This document shows positions 1 to 6,438 of a stretch of 7,441 nt of DNA, piece by piece. The notes under the pieces are model-generated. The model was not told the DNA's origin, made no database searches, and worked only from the letters and a program-made list of their open reading frames with translations. Source of the DNA: Candidatus Omnitrophota bacterium (GTDB lineage Bacteria; Ratteibacteria; UBA8468; B48-G9; JAFGKM01); the NCBI GenBank assembly GCA_023818785.1, contig JAMWCO010000067.1, positions 1 through 7,441 of the forward strand, read 5' to 3'. The translations under genes were made by a program, and so were the position numbers. Positions within the stretch are counted from its first letter, which is position 1, and each line of letters opens with the position of its first letter.

Positions 1-1
1 A

Positions 2-178
2 AGTTTCATAAATGTTTTTTGTCTTAAAGAGAATCTTTGCCAATCATGCCATGTAAGTTTTGAATGGATAGTATATACTGAATTTGCTTTTTCTAAAAGT
101 TGTGTAAAATTTTCTACAATTTTATCTGAAGAAGTTGAGAAAGATAGTGAACTTTTTATAATTTTGAGGAAATATTAA
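2..178 (+). CDS. C-terminal fragment of an unidentified protein (5' end outside window)
   Basis: An open frame enters from the left edge and runs 58 codons to a TAA at 176-178. The peptide has mixed composition with four cysteines (fragment residues 7, 13, 16 and 34, including a CQSC pair) and ends in a charged tail, EEVEKDSELFIILRKY. It reads like the end of a real gene rather than random AT-rich translation, but it is short and I recognise no family. It is separated from the operon at 636 by a transposase wreck and an A-rich gap, so I see no reason to link it functionally. It could also be a decayed fragment. Upstream sequence would settle this. Confidence 0.4.
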   Translation, partial: SFINVFCLKENLCQSCHVSFEWIVYTEFAFSKSCVKFSTILSEEVEKDSELFIILRKY

Positions 179-250
179 GGATTTTAAACAAGATAGAAAA
201 GTATGCCAAGAAAAAGTTAGCAGCAAAGAAAAACAGAATAAAAGAGTTAA

Positions 251-355
251 GAAATAAAGAGAGTTTTATTGTTCAGAAGTGATAATGGTAGCCAGTTTTG
301 GAAATATTTTGCAAGCATGTTAGGATATCTTACACCTATTGAATTTTTAGAATAA
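251..355 (+). pseudogene. Remnant of a DDE (integrase-core, IS3/IS481-like) transposase
   Basis: The frame from 251 to the TAA at 353-355 reads ...LLFRSDNGSQFWKYF... and closes with LGYLTPIEFLE. The first block matches the second-aspartate motif (S/T-D-N-G-x-E/Q-F) of rve-type transposases. The closing block matches their usual C-terminal G-Y-x-T-P-x-E-Y/F-L ending. In an intact enzyme these two are separated by several dozen residues that include the third catalytic acid; here only about eight lie between them, so the middle has been deleted. The frame is closed upstream by a TAA at 248-250, and I see no N-terminal part in any frame. This is a dead insertion-sequence scar. The exact family is uncertain. 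Confidence 0.6.
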
Positions 356-366
356 AAAAGAAAATT

Positions 367-395
367 TGACAAAAATAATGGAGCAAGTTATAGTA
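367..395 (+). promoter_or_regulatory. Sigma-70-like promoter (TTGACA-N17-TATAGT)
   Basis: A perfect -35 box TTGACA at 367-372 is followed, after exactly 17 bases, by TATAGT at 390-395, one mismatch from the TATAAT consensus. Transcription would begin near 402, giving a leader of about 230 bases before the first operon gene. It is the best-formed promoter in the gap. It could instead be a relic of the neighbouring insertion sequence. Confidence 0.5.
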
Positions 396-487
396 AAAGA
401 ATGAAAAAGAGAAAAGGAGAATGCAAAAACGTATCGTTAGCGGATAAAAAATATGGGTAAAAATAAATTTGACAAAAAGAGAAAGTG

Positions 488-516
488 TTGAAAAGTGTTA
501 TATCTTATTATATAGG
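488..516 (+). promoter_or_regulatory. Possible second promoter (TTGAAA-N17-TATAGG)
   Basis: TTGAAA at 488-493 and TATAGG at 511-516 are 17 bases apart, each near consensus, with extra TATATA overlap around 509-514. It would start transcription about 110 bases before the first gene. It is weaker than the upstream candidate. In sequence this AT-rich, near matches are expected by chance. Confidence 0.3.
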
Positions 517-635
517 AATTTGGAATTTGACATTACAAAAAAAGTAATAAAATAAAAAATGAGAGTGAAATGTAGATAAAAAGAGAAAAATTTGAGAAGA
601 AAAAAATTAAAAAATATTTCAAAAAGGGGGTGTAA

Positions 636-1148
636 ATGGGTATCTTAAGTAAGGAAGTGATTCTGAAAGAAATCAGGGAAAAAAGAATTAAGATTGAACC
701 ATTTCAGGAAAATCAAATTGACTCAGGTGGTTGTATTACTCTTCACTTATCAAACGTATTTCATATTTTCAAGAAATTAAAACCGGTTACTAAGTTATCC
801 GAAGATACAAGTCCAGACGCAACAAGTGATAAAATTATTCTTGGACAAGGAGATTATCTTCTTCTTTTACCAGGAGAAATGGTTATAGGATATACCAAAG
901 AAAAAATAAGTCTTCCAGAAGATATATGTGGTTGGATAGTTGGGCGAGGAAGATTTAGCAGAATGGGTTTGCTTGTTGAATTAGCATCAGGATTTGTTTA
1001 TCCTGGGCTACCAAGCCAACAATTATTTTTAAACCTTATAAATCTGAATATTGCGGCAATTGCATTATATCCTGAAACAAGTATTTGTCACTTAATACTT
1101 GAAAGAATGGAAGGGCAAGGAAGTTATAAGGGTATGTTCACCACATAA
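636..1148 (+). CDS. dCTP deaminase/dUTPase-fold protein, predicted catalytically inactive
   Basis: This 170-residue protein follows the dCTP deaminase layout. The N-terminus GILSKEVILKEIREKRIKIE-PF parallels the family opening (I-L-S...I...I..G.I.I.PF). LLPGEMVIGYTKEKISLPED (77-96) matches the PGE-x-x-L-G-x-T-x-E segment, and GRGRFSRMGL (103-112) matches GRSSLARLGL. YPG (122-124) stands where the family has DPG, and a Y-x-G-x-F tail is present (164-168). Compared with E. coli Dcd, both arginines of the GRSSLARLG block are kept. Both serines are changed to G105 and R106, the DPG aspartate is Tyr122, and the catalytic glutamate (E138 in E. coli) aligns with Asn133. I therefore infer a nucleotide-binding or oligomeric scaffold or sensor rather than an active deaminase. 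ATG at 636 follows a strong AAGGGGGTG site. It is the first gene of the operon, 9 bases from the next. Confidence 0.75.
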   Translation: MGILSKEVILKEIREKRIKIEPFQENQIDSGGCITLHLSNVFHIFKKLKPVTKLSEDTSPDATSDKIILGQGDYLLLLPGEMVIGYTKEKISLPEDICGWIVGRGRFSRMGLLVELASGFVYPGLPSQQLFLNLINLNIAAIALYPETSICHLILERMEGQGSYKGMFTT

Positions 1149-1157
1149 AGGAGCGAT

Positions 1158-2261
1158 ATGGAAGAAGAAAAAGAAGTAAATCTTTTCGGATTTTTTCAAT
1201 TGTTTATATTTTGGGTTAAAGATTTCTTTGCTTATCTTGATTTTCTATTTAGTTCAAGAGAGAATGTTAAGCAATCTCCTCCCATACCTAATGGATTACC
1301 TGAAGTAGGGTGGTGTCTTCAGGATGATTATAATGAAGGAAGAATTTCGTTTTGGATTGCAAAAATTGGAGATTTATTTTTACGAACGCCTGTGATTACC
1401 TTCTTAATCTCGTTTTTGGGATTAAGATATTTTTCTTCAATAAGGTTAAGACATATTTTTCTGTTAATTCGTTTTTTTTCTCCAAGAATTATTATCCTAT
1501 TTTTCTTCTGGTTAATCAAAATGGTTCAACATCTTACTTACTTTTTGACTCCCTTATCAGCAACCCCAACCCTCCAGAGTTTATCTCCAGCAACCTTGGT
1601 TTATAAGGGGAAAATATTACAACCTGGGATATTTGATGTTTTAATGGAATATTTAAAGTTAACTTTTAGAAGATTATTCTGGTTTTTTGTATCACTTATT
1701 CTTTTGGGAATAGTAGTTTCTCTCTTATTTGCAGAAGGGTTCTTCTGGTATAATTTTTGTACACATGGGTTATCACCTTTTGTTGAACCAACAGATCCTA
1801 CAACGAAATATTTTACTATTTCCTCTCTTCCTTTTATTGGTCCAATTCCTCCTTTATATCTGGATACAACTGCATGGTTTACACTTTTTATACCTGTAGT
1901 AACACTTGTTCTTTTCATCTTATCTATTTGGGATAAATTGGAAAGAATGAAATTAGACCAACTTCCAATATTTGAATTCTTTGAATTAATTTTTAACCCT
2001 CAAAGGAAAGGGATGTCTAAATACTTAATGGCTTATTTTGCACTTGGTACTATTTTGGTAGAAGTATATTTTGCATATACAGTAATTTTTAAATATATAT
2101 CTGAACACTCTTTTATTGTAGAAAGTAGCCCTTTTACACGCGGGATAATATCCATTATATTAGCTTTATTTGTTCCTATTATATTTACTACATTTGAAGT
2201 ATATGCATTTTTTGCAATGATTAGAATTTGGAAAAATCAGATTATGCCTAAATACAGTTGA
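1158..2261 (+). CDS. Polytopic inner-membrane protein, unknown family
   Basis: I do not recognise a family for this 367-residue protein. The sequence shows about six hydrophobic spans, near residues 74-92, 98-120, 172-195, 238-257, 289-312 and 328-354. The N-terminal region (1-70) is aromatic-rich and includes an acidic start and a proline patch (PPIPNGLPEVGW, 41-52). A loop at about 197-236 is polar and proline-rich (SPFVEPTDPTTKY, PFIGPIPP) and may face outside. There is no transporter signature, ATP-binding motif or obvious protease motif. Its AAGGAG site overlaps the stop of the preceding gene, 4 bases before ATG, and its stop lies 8 bases before the lipoprotein gene, so it is cotranscribed. 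From context it may anchor the surface lipoprotein and the zinc-finger membrane protein in one complex, or be a membrane-disrupting effector; both are inference. Confidence 0.8.
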   Translation: MEEEKEVNLFGFFQLFIFWVKDFFAYLDFLFSSRENVKQSPPIPNGLPEVGWCLQDDYNEGRISFWIAKIGDLFLRTPVITFLISFLGLRYFSSIRLRHIFLLIRFFSPRIIILFFFWLIKMVQHLTYFLTPLSATPTLQSLSPATLVYKGKILQPGIFDVLMEYLKLTFRRLFWFFVSLILLGIVVSLLFAEGFFWYNFCTHGLSPFVEPTDPTTKYFTISSLPFIGPIPPLYLDTTAWFTLFIPVVTLVLFILSIWDKLERMKLDQLPIFEFFELIFNPQRKGMSKYLMAYFALGTILVEVYFAYTVIFKYISEHSFIVESSPFTRGIISIILALFVPIIFTTFEVYAFFAMIRIWKNQIMPKYS

Positions 2262-2263
2262 GG
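2260..2263 (+). promoter_or_regulatory. Ribosome binding site deciding the start at 2270
   Basis: GAGG at 2260-2263 lies 6 bases before ATG 2270. The alternative TTG at 2258 is in frame and overlaps the previous stop codon (TTGA), but has no ribosome site at proper distance. ATG 2270 is therefore preferred, and it still leaves a complete lipoprotein signal peptide. Confidence 0.6.
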
Positions 2264-2269
2264 AAACAA

Positions 2270-3094
2270 ATGATAAGTTTATATAAAAAAGCACAATGGG
2301 TTAAAATTTGCTGGATAATATTTATCATATTTTTCTTCCTTCTAACTGGGTGTCAAATAAAAACACCACAAATCACTATCACTGTCATTGGGATAGATTG
2401 GAGTAATTCTCTCTATTGCTTTAATGAAGAAAAAGAAAGAGAAAGAATTTGTGCATTGGTTAAAAATATTGTAGAAGCAAAAAAGAAAAGTGGCATTGAA
2501 AATTTTCTTATAAAGACAGTAGAAGGGCGTTTGCGTGGCATTCCTCTTAACACAATCATTATTATACCTATTGCTAGCGATGAGGTAAGTTTTAGAGAAA
2601 AAATTCGTTGTAGCACTCCTGAAAAACTGGATACTCATATTAATGAAAATGCAATTTTACCTGACAAAAAAAGTTATACATTCAAAACTGATTTCTGTGA
2701 TTTTTTTAACCTTGCAAAAAATGAGGTTGAAAAACAATTAGAAATTCTTAAGAATAGGTATTCTACTATTAAAAAGGGAGAGGTTAAGGTAAAGGTAGAT
2801 TTTATTTTGATAACAGACGGAATACATGACCCAAAAGGGAGGATAAACATTCCTAAGGTTATAGAAAATATAAATGTAAACATTATCAAGCAAGCATATC
2901 CAGATTTTTCTATTGAAAAATTTGCCGATTCAATTTCTTTACCAGAAAATTCTAAAATATTTTTTGTTGGTGTTCCACCAAGACTTAAATTTGATTTCTG
3001 GCAAAAAGTTATGGATAAAAAGGGAGTAGCATGTATATTTTTTGAATATGCTGACCTAAACGATACTTCTGATATCCGAAAAAAGATATATTGA
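2270..3094 (+). CDS. Lipoprotein with von Willebrand factor A (VWA) domain
   Basis: This is a 274-residue exported protein. Lys6, Lys7 and Lys12 flank a hydrophobic core (13-25), followed by the lipobox L-T-G-C, so Cys28 is the predicted lipidated N-terminus. The mature part starts with a strand ending in GIDWSNS (41-47), a textbook MIDAS DxSxS motif with Asp43, Ser45 and Ser47. A later strand ends in LITDG (180-184), the second MIDAS aspartate. VWA domains bind a divalent metal and mediate protein-protein contact. The mature domain has five cysteines (50, 61, 114, 143, 255) that could form disulfides outside the membrane. ATG 2270 is chosen over an in-frame TTG at 2258. It is tightly flanked by two membrane-protein genes (8 and 12 bases). 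I infer a surface-facing adaptor or sensor for the operon's membrane complex. The VWA call is confident; the role is not known. Confidence 0.8.
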   Translation: MISLYKKAQWVKICWIIFIIFFFLLTGCQIKTPQITITVIGIDWSNSLYCFNEEKERERICALVKNIVEAKKKSGIENFLIKTVEGRLRGIPLNTIIIIPIASDEVSFREKIRCSTPEKLDTHINENAILPDKKSYTFKTDFCDFFNLAKNEVEKQLEILKNRYSTIKKGEVKVKVDFILITDGIHDPKGRINIPKVIENINVNIIKQAYPDFSIEKFADSISLPENSKIFFVGVPPRLKFDFWQKVMDKKGVACIFFEYADLNDTSDIRKKIY

Positions 3095-3106
3095 AGGAGA
3101 AGAATA

Positions 3107-4180
3107 ATGGACAAAAAATGTTATTTTCATCCAGATTTTAATGAACGGGGGCAGTGTGCTTCATGTGGAAGATATGTATGTAATGCTTGTATGAGAAAAA
3201 AAGAGCATCACTGTTGGGCATGTAGTCCACTTGTATCTGGAATAGAAACAACAAAAAGAATAATATTAGTAAGCGAGCCTCAAGAAAAAGATATTGATTT
3301 ACCATTTGGAAGAAGAAAAAATTTAAAAACAAAAAAACTTTTGCTTTTTTGTCTGGAGATTAATGAAAATAATAGGCCAATCCCAGGCCAATTATTTTGC
3401 ACAGAAATTTTGGCTTTACACTGTTTAATCTGGCCACCAGTGTCACAAGCATCCCCAGATAAAATAATTCCTATTATAGTCTATTTTGAAGATAAAAAAT
3501 TTAGTGGTATTAAATCTATGTGGTTAGAGACCCACAAAAGATTAATTTGTACAGGAATAGATGTTAGAAAATTTACTGGAATTTTAGGTAGAATTATACT
3601 CTTGCTTGTTACAGCATGTCTTTCTTATCTTTTAGCGATGATATATACTCTATTAACTAAAAATATAAGTTTCCTTGAATTTTTAAAACAAGGGAGAGAG
3701 ATAAATTACTGGGTGTTCTTACTATCATTCTTTCTGATCGGTCTTCTTCTTAGAAAGTATTTTATATTTCCTTGTAGATGGTCTCCAACAAAAGTTGAAA
3801 TAACAGGAGTAATTAAAGATTACAAAATTGACGAGTGGGAAATTGTCCCTTCTGGCAAGCATGGATATAGAGCATTTATAACTTTGATAGATGAAATTGG
3901 AGGCGAAAGACATATTCTCCTTGAATGGACTAGACCAATCCAAATAGAAAAAGAAAATGAGAATAAAATAAAAAAGAAGAAGAAGGTAGGGTCAGTTGAT
4001 AAGGAAAAGTATTTAGAGTCATCCGAAGATATGAAGAAATATCTTGAAGACGCACGAACAAATAATAAAAATCTTAAATTTGTGGGTAGAGAACTTTATA
4101 ATGTGCTTATCTGTAACCTTGATGATAGACAACGATGCAAAGTAATAGAAAAAGGTTCTCAAATTGTATCTGCTTCTTAA
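3107..4180 (+). CDS. Zinc-finger (B-box-like) protein with two membrane segments
   Basis: This 357-residue protein begins with a dense metal-binding cluster: Cys5, His8, Cys17, Cys20, Cys25, Cys28, His34/His35, Cys36 and Cys39. The pattern is C-x2-H...C-x2-C-x4-C-x2-C...HHC-x2-C, which resembles B-box-type zinc fingers found at the N-termini of bacterial membrane proteins. A mixed domain (about 70-155) follows, then two transmembrane spans (about 159-184 and 201-222). The C-terminal domain contains beta-like strands (229-275) and a highly charged linker (280-297, run of lysines). There is no signal peptide; with two spans, both ends would lie on the same side, probably the cytoplasm. AAGGAG lies 7 bases before ATG. 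It sits between the VWA lipoprotein and the CARF-HD genes. I infer a membrane adaptor linking surface components to the cytoplasmic signalling enzymes. I do not recognise the C-terminal domain. Confidence 0.75.
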   Translation: MDKKCYFHPDFNERGQCASCGRYVCNACMRKKEHHCWACSPLVSGIETTKRIILVSEPQEKDIDLPFGRRKNLKTKKLLLFCLEINENNRPIPGQLFCTEILALHCLIWPPVSQASPDKIIPIIVYFEDKKFSGIKSMWLETHKRLICTGIDVRKFTGILGRIILLLVTACLSYLLAMIYTLLTKNISFLEFLKQGREINYWVFLLSFFLIGLLLRKYFIFPCRWSPTKVEITGVIKDYKIDEWEIVPSGKHGYRAFITLIDEIGGERHILLEWTRPIQIEKENENKIKKKKKVGSVDKEKYLESSEDMKKYLEDARTNNKNLKFVGRELYNVLICNLDDRQRCKVIEKGSQIVSAS

Positions 4181-4193
4181 ACTATATAAAGAT

Positions 4194-4201
4194 AGGAGGT
4201 G
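4194..4201 (+). promoter_or_regulatory. Consensus ribosome binding site for the CARF-HD gene
   Basis: AGGAGGTG at 4194-4201 is a full anti-Shine-Dalgarno match, 7 bases before ATG 4209, and the strongest in the operon. It lies in the longest intergenic gap (28 bases), which suggests that the CARF-HD protein is translated independently and efficiently. Confidence 0.7.
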
Positions 4202-4208
4202 AAAAGAT

Positions 4209-6425
4209 ATGTCCAATTTCCAGAGCGAGGGAGGAGAGAAAAAATATAGAAAAATAATTTTTATTTCAGTTGGTACCTCTTTGCTTTCAAAAACTGCTGA
4301 AATTGGATGTACTTCTGTTGGAAAACAAGAGCTTTTGGCTTGGGTTAAAGATTATAAAAGAAAAGTTATAAATGAACAAGAGATTAAAAAATCTGAAAAC
4401 CCTAATTTAGACACTTTTTACAACGAGTATTCGAAAAAAATTGATCTTGAAGAACAAATAAAACGAAGAGTGTCTTTAGACCCACAATGTCAAATTTCTT
4501 CATATCCTGATTTTCTTTCAGCAGAAATAGCAAGTTTATATCTTTTTTATTCTTATTTAAAGACACCTGGATTTTTAAATTATGAGAATTTATCCGAAAA
4601 AAATGAAGGAGTGACAGAAAAAAATAAAGATAAAATTATTTTAATTTCTTCTGATACTGATGAGGGAATTTACTGTGCCTGTTTTTTATCAAGGTATTTT
4701 AAAGAAAAAGACCCCTTTTCACAACACGTAAAAGATGTAGAAATAATTATAATAGGGAAATTAATTGGAGAAGAGGGAGATAAATTTAGTCAGGAGGGAT
4801 TAGACAATTTAATTATTGAAACTACAACTTGTTTAAAAAAATATTTACCACAATATAAAGATAAAATCTTTTTCAATTTAACAGGCAGTTATAAAGGTAT
4901 TCTTCCTCATCTTTCAATTTTAGGAATGCTTTTTGAAGGAGTTCAGTCATTTTATCTTTTTGAATTATCTCCAAAACTTGTGTTTATACCAAAACTTCCT
5001 ATTAGTTTTGACATTCTTACATATAGGAATTTAAGAGGTTATTTTAAGGCAATCCCTCATTTGAAAATAAGTGAAGAAGAAATTGAAAATCTTGTTGGAA
5101 GGACTTTTAAAAGACTTTTTGTTTTTAATTCAGAAAAAAATACATTTGAGTTAAATCCGTTTGGAAAGACAATTCAAAAAATATATGAAGAAGAAAGAGG
5201 TGGTGAAATTTCCGAATATGGAAGAGGATATCTTCTTACAGATTTAATAAAAGATAAAGTAAAAAGAAATGGTATTAGAAAATTAATTGATTACTGGCAG
5301 CATTTATGGATTGGAGATCTTATTCCTGAAACTGTTGAGCATGCAAGAGGTCATACACAGCGTAACTTGGAATTAGCTGCCCAGGTCATCTCTTATATAA
5401 ATGAAAAAAATGAAAATTTTTTCAATGATGATGAACTACTTGTTTTTATTTCCCTTATCTGGTTGCACGACATTGGACATTCAGGAAATTATTTTGAATA
5501 TAATAACCAAAAATTGAATTTGGAAGGATTCCCTTCTTTTATTAGATATTTTCATAGTTTTTTAACCTATTATTTATTAAAAAAGGAAAAAAATAATTTT
5601 TTTAGAAATTGTAGCATTTTCAATGATAATTTGATTGAAATCATTCGTCTTCTTGCTCTTTACCATATTGGAAAAATGCCTGTTGTCAACAATGATTCTT
5701 CTTTTAAAAAAGCAGATATTGAAGTAAAGGAAACATTATCAAAAGCAGTAGAAAATTTCCAAGGAGGAAAATATGATTTAATTGGTGCATTATTTAGAGT
5801 TATTGATGCTTCAGATGTTCAAGAAGAAAGGACAATAAGTGATGAATATATTAAAATGAGGGAGATTCAAAATGAAAGAATTATTGAGAGATTAAAGGAA
5901 GATGAAAAGAAATATAGGAATCTGGTTAATTTATCTTCTCTAAAAAATGAAAATGAATGTTATAGTGAACTAATGAATTTGACAAAAGATTTTTTCGATA
6001 ATGGATGTCAGGATGAGAAAACATTGGAAAAACTTGATAAACAGATAGATGAATGCATTGAAAAATTTTTACAAAATTCACCTTCCTGTGATAATTCAGA
6101 AAAAGAATTTTTAAGATTATGGTTAAGCATTTTAAATCAATATTGTTTTAAAAAACGTCAGCCTTCCCATTTTAAAAAGCATAAAGGAATTAGTGCTATA
6201 ATATATCTAAGAAACCCAGAAAATAAATCAAAAATAAATGAATATCATTTTGGAGTTCTTGCTGTTTATAAAAATGACGATACAAAAAATGTTGAAAATG
6301 TTCTCAGAGATATTTATAATGAATATGAAAAAGTTAAACCAATTCTTAATAATTATAAAATCTACTTTGACTCTTATTGGTATATGAAAGAAGAGGAACA
6401 AAATAAAACAAAATTCCAAATTTAA
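4209..6425 (+). CDS. CARF-HD fusion: cyclic-oligonucleotide receptor fused to an HD phosphohydrolase
   Basis: This is a 738-residue cytoplasmic protein. Residues 14-270 form a CARF domain of the Csm6/Csx1/APE2256 kind: FISVGTSLL (18-26), a central strand IILISSDTDEG (143-153), NLTGSYKG (223-230) where relatives have TGGFK, then YLFE (249-252) and PKLPISFD (261-268). A winged-helix-like segment follows (about 285-330). Residues about 370-540 are an HD domain: EHARGHTQRN with His382 (or His378), LHDIGH with His420-Asp421 and His424, His449, ALYHIGK with His486, and RVIDASD with Asp533, so the metal ligands look intact. A charged helical stretch (545-575) leads to an unrecognised C-terminal region (580-738). 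CARF domains bind cyclic oligoadenylates in type III CRISPR; HD enzymes cut nucleic acids or nucleotides. I infer a messenger-activated nuclease/phosphohydrolase or a messenger-degrading off-switch. It is 13 bases from the Cas10-like gene. Confidence 0.85.
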   Translation: MSNFQSEGGEKKYRKIIFISVGTSLLSKTAEIGCTSVGKQELLAWVKDYKRKVINEQEIKKSENPNLDTFYNEYSKKIDLEEQIKRRVSLDPQCQISSYPDFLSAEIASLYLFYSYLKTPGFLNYENLSEKNEGVTEKNKDKIILISSDTDEGIYCACFLSRYFKEKDPFSQHVKDVEIIIIGKLIGEEGDKFSQEGLDNLIIETTTCLKKYLPQYKDKIFFNLTGSYKGILPHLSILGMLFEGVQSFYLFELSPKLVFIPKLPISFDILTYRNLRGYFKAIPHLKISEEEIENLVGRTFKRLFVFNSEKNTFELNPFGKTIQKIYEEERGGEISEYGRGYLLTDLIKDKVKRNGIRKLIDYWQHLWIGDLIPETVEHARGHTQRNLELAAQVISYINEKNENFFNDDELLVFISLIWLHDIGHSGNYFEYNNQKLNLEGFPSFIRYFHSFLTYYLLKKEKNNFFRNCSIFNDNLIEIIRLLALYHIGKMPVVNNDSSFKKADIEVKETLSKAVENFQGGKYDLIGALFRVIDASDVQEERTISDEYIKMREIQNERIIERLKEDEKKYRNLVNLSSLKNENECYSELMNLTKDFFDNGCQDEKTLEKLDKQIDECIEKFLQNSPSCDNSEKEFLRLWLSILNQYCFKKRQPSHFKKHKGISAIIYLRNPENKSKINEYHFGVLAVYKNDDTKNVENVLRDIYNEYEKVKPILNNYKIYFDSYWYMKEEEQNKTKFQI

Positions 6426-6426
6426 A

Positions 6427-6432
6427 AAGGAG
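6427..6432 (+). promoter_or_regulatory. Ribosome binding site serving a GTG start, with a competing out-of-frame ATG
   Basis: AAGGAG at 6427-6432 lies 6 bases before GTG 6439, the start of the long Cas10-like frame. An ATG at 6437 overlaps it in another frame, only 4 bases from the ribosome site, and opens a dead-end frame of 25 codons (stop at 6512-6514). Protein content decides for GTG. The overlap could lower synthesis of the polymerase. Confidence 0.6.
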
Positions 6433-6438
6433 AAAAAT

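Larger units (their letters stand above)
364..532 (+). repeat. Three direct copies of AATTTGACA
   Basis: Exact copies of the nonamer AATTTGACA occur at 364-372, 466-474 and 524-532. The first two continue as AAAA. Each contains a perfect -35 hexamer (TTGACA). They could be alternative promoter -35 boxes, a repeated operator, or chance in AT-rich DNA, although TTGACA itself carries G and C and three exact copies in 170 bases stands out. The spacing is irregular (102 and 58 bases), which argues against a simple tandem array. Confidence 0.45.
356..635. other. Gene-free A-rich leader ahead of the operon
   Basis: These 280 bases contain no open frame with gene-like content. The longest start-stop frames are trivial, for example 19 codons at 401-460 with no well-placed ribosome site. 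The + strand is strongly A/G-rich, especially from 533 to 625. It holds the promoter candidates and the repeated AATTTGACA motif listed separately. I see no convincing hairpin-plus-T-run terminator, tRNA or recognisable riboswitch. Confidence 0.6.

Noticed and set aside
175..282. Lys-rich open stretch between the left-edge fragment and the transposase remnant
   Set aside because: Two overlapping frames look equally plausible in this A-rich stretch, neither has a start with a ribosome site, and neither shows a motif.
401..460. 19-codon frame in the leader (ATG 401 to TAA 460)
   Set aside because: There is no well-placed ribosome site and it is too short to support; its tail vaguely resembles a transposase helix-turn-helix start but not enough to claim.
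2258..2269. TTG start at 2258 for the lipoprotein gene
   Set aside because: It overlaps the previous stop with no ribosome site at proper distance, whereas ATG 2270 has GAGG 6 bases upstream and keeps the whole signal peptide.
1328..3332. Several minus-strand frames of 60-150 codons opposite the membrane, lipoprotein and zinc-finger genes
   Set aside because: They lack ribosome sites and recognisable motifs and lie opposite well-supported + strand genes; they are expected by-products of AT-rich, Phe/Lys-rich coding.
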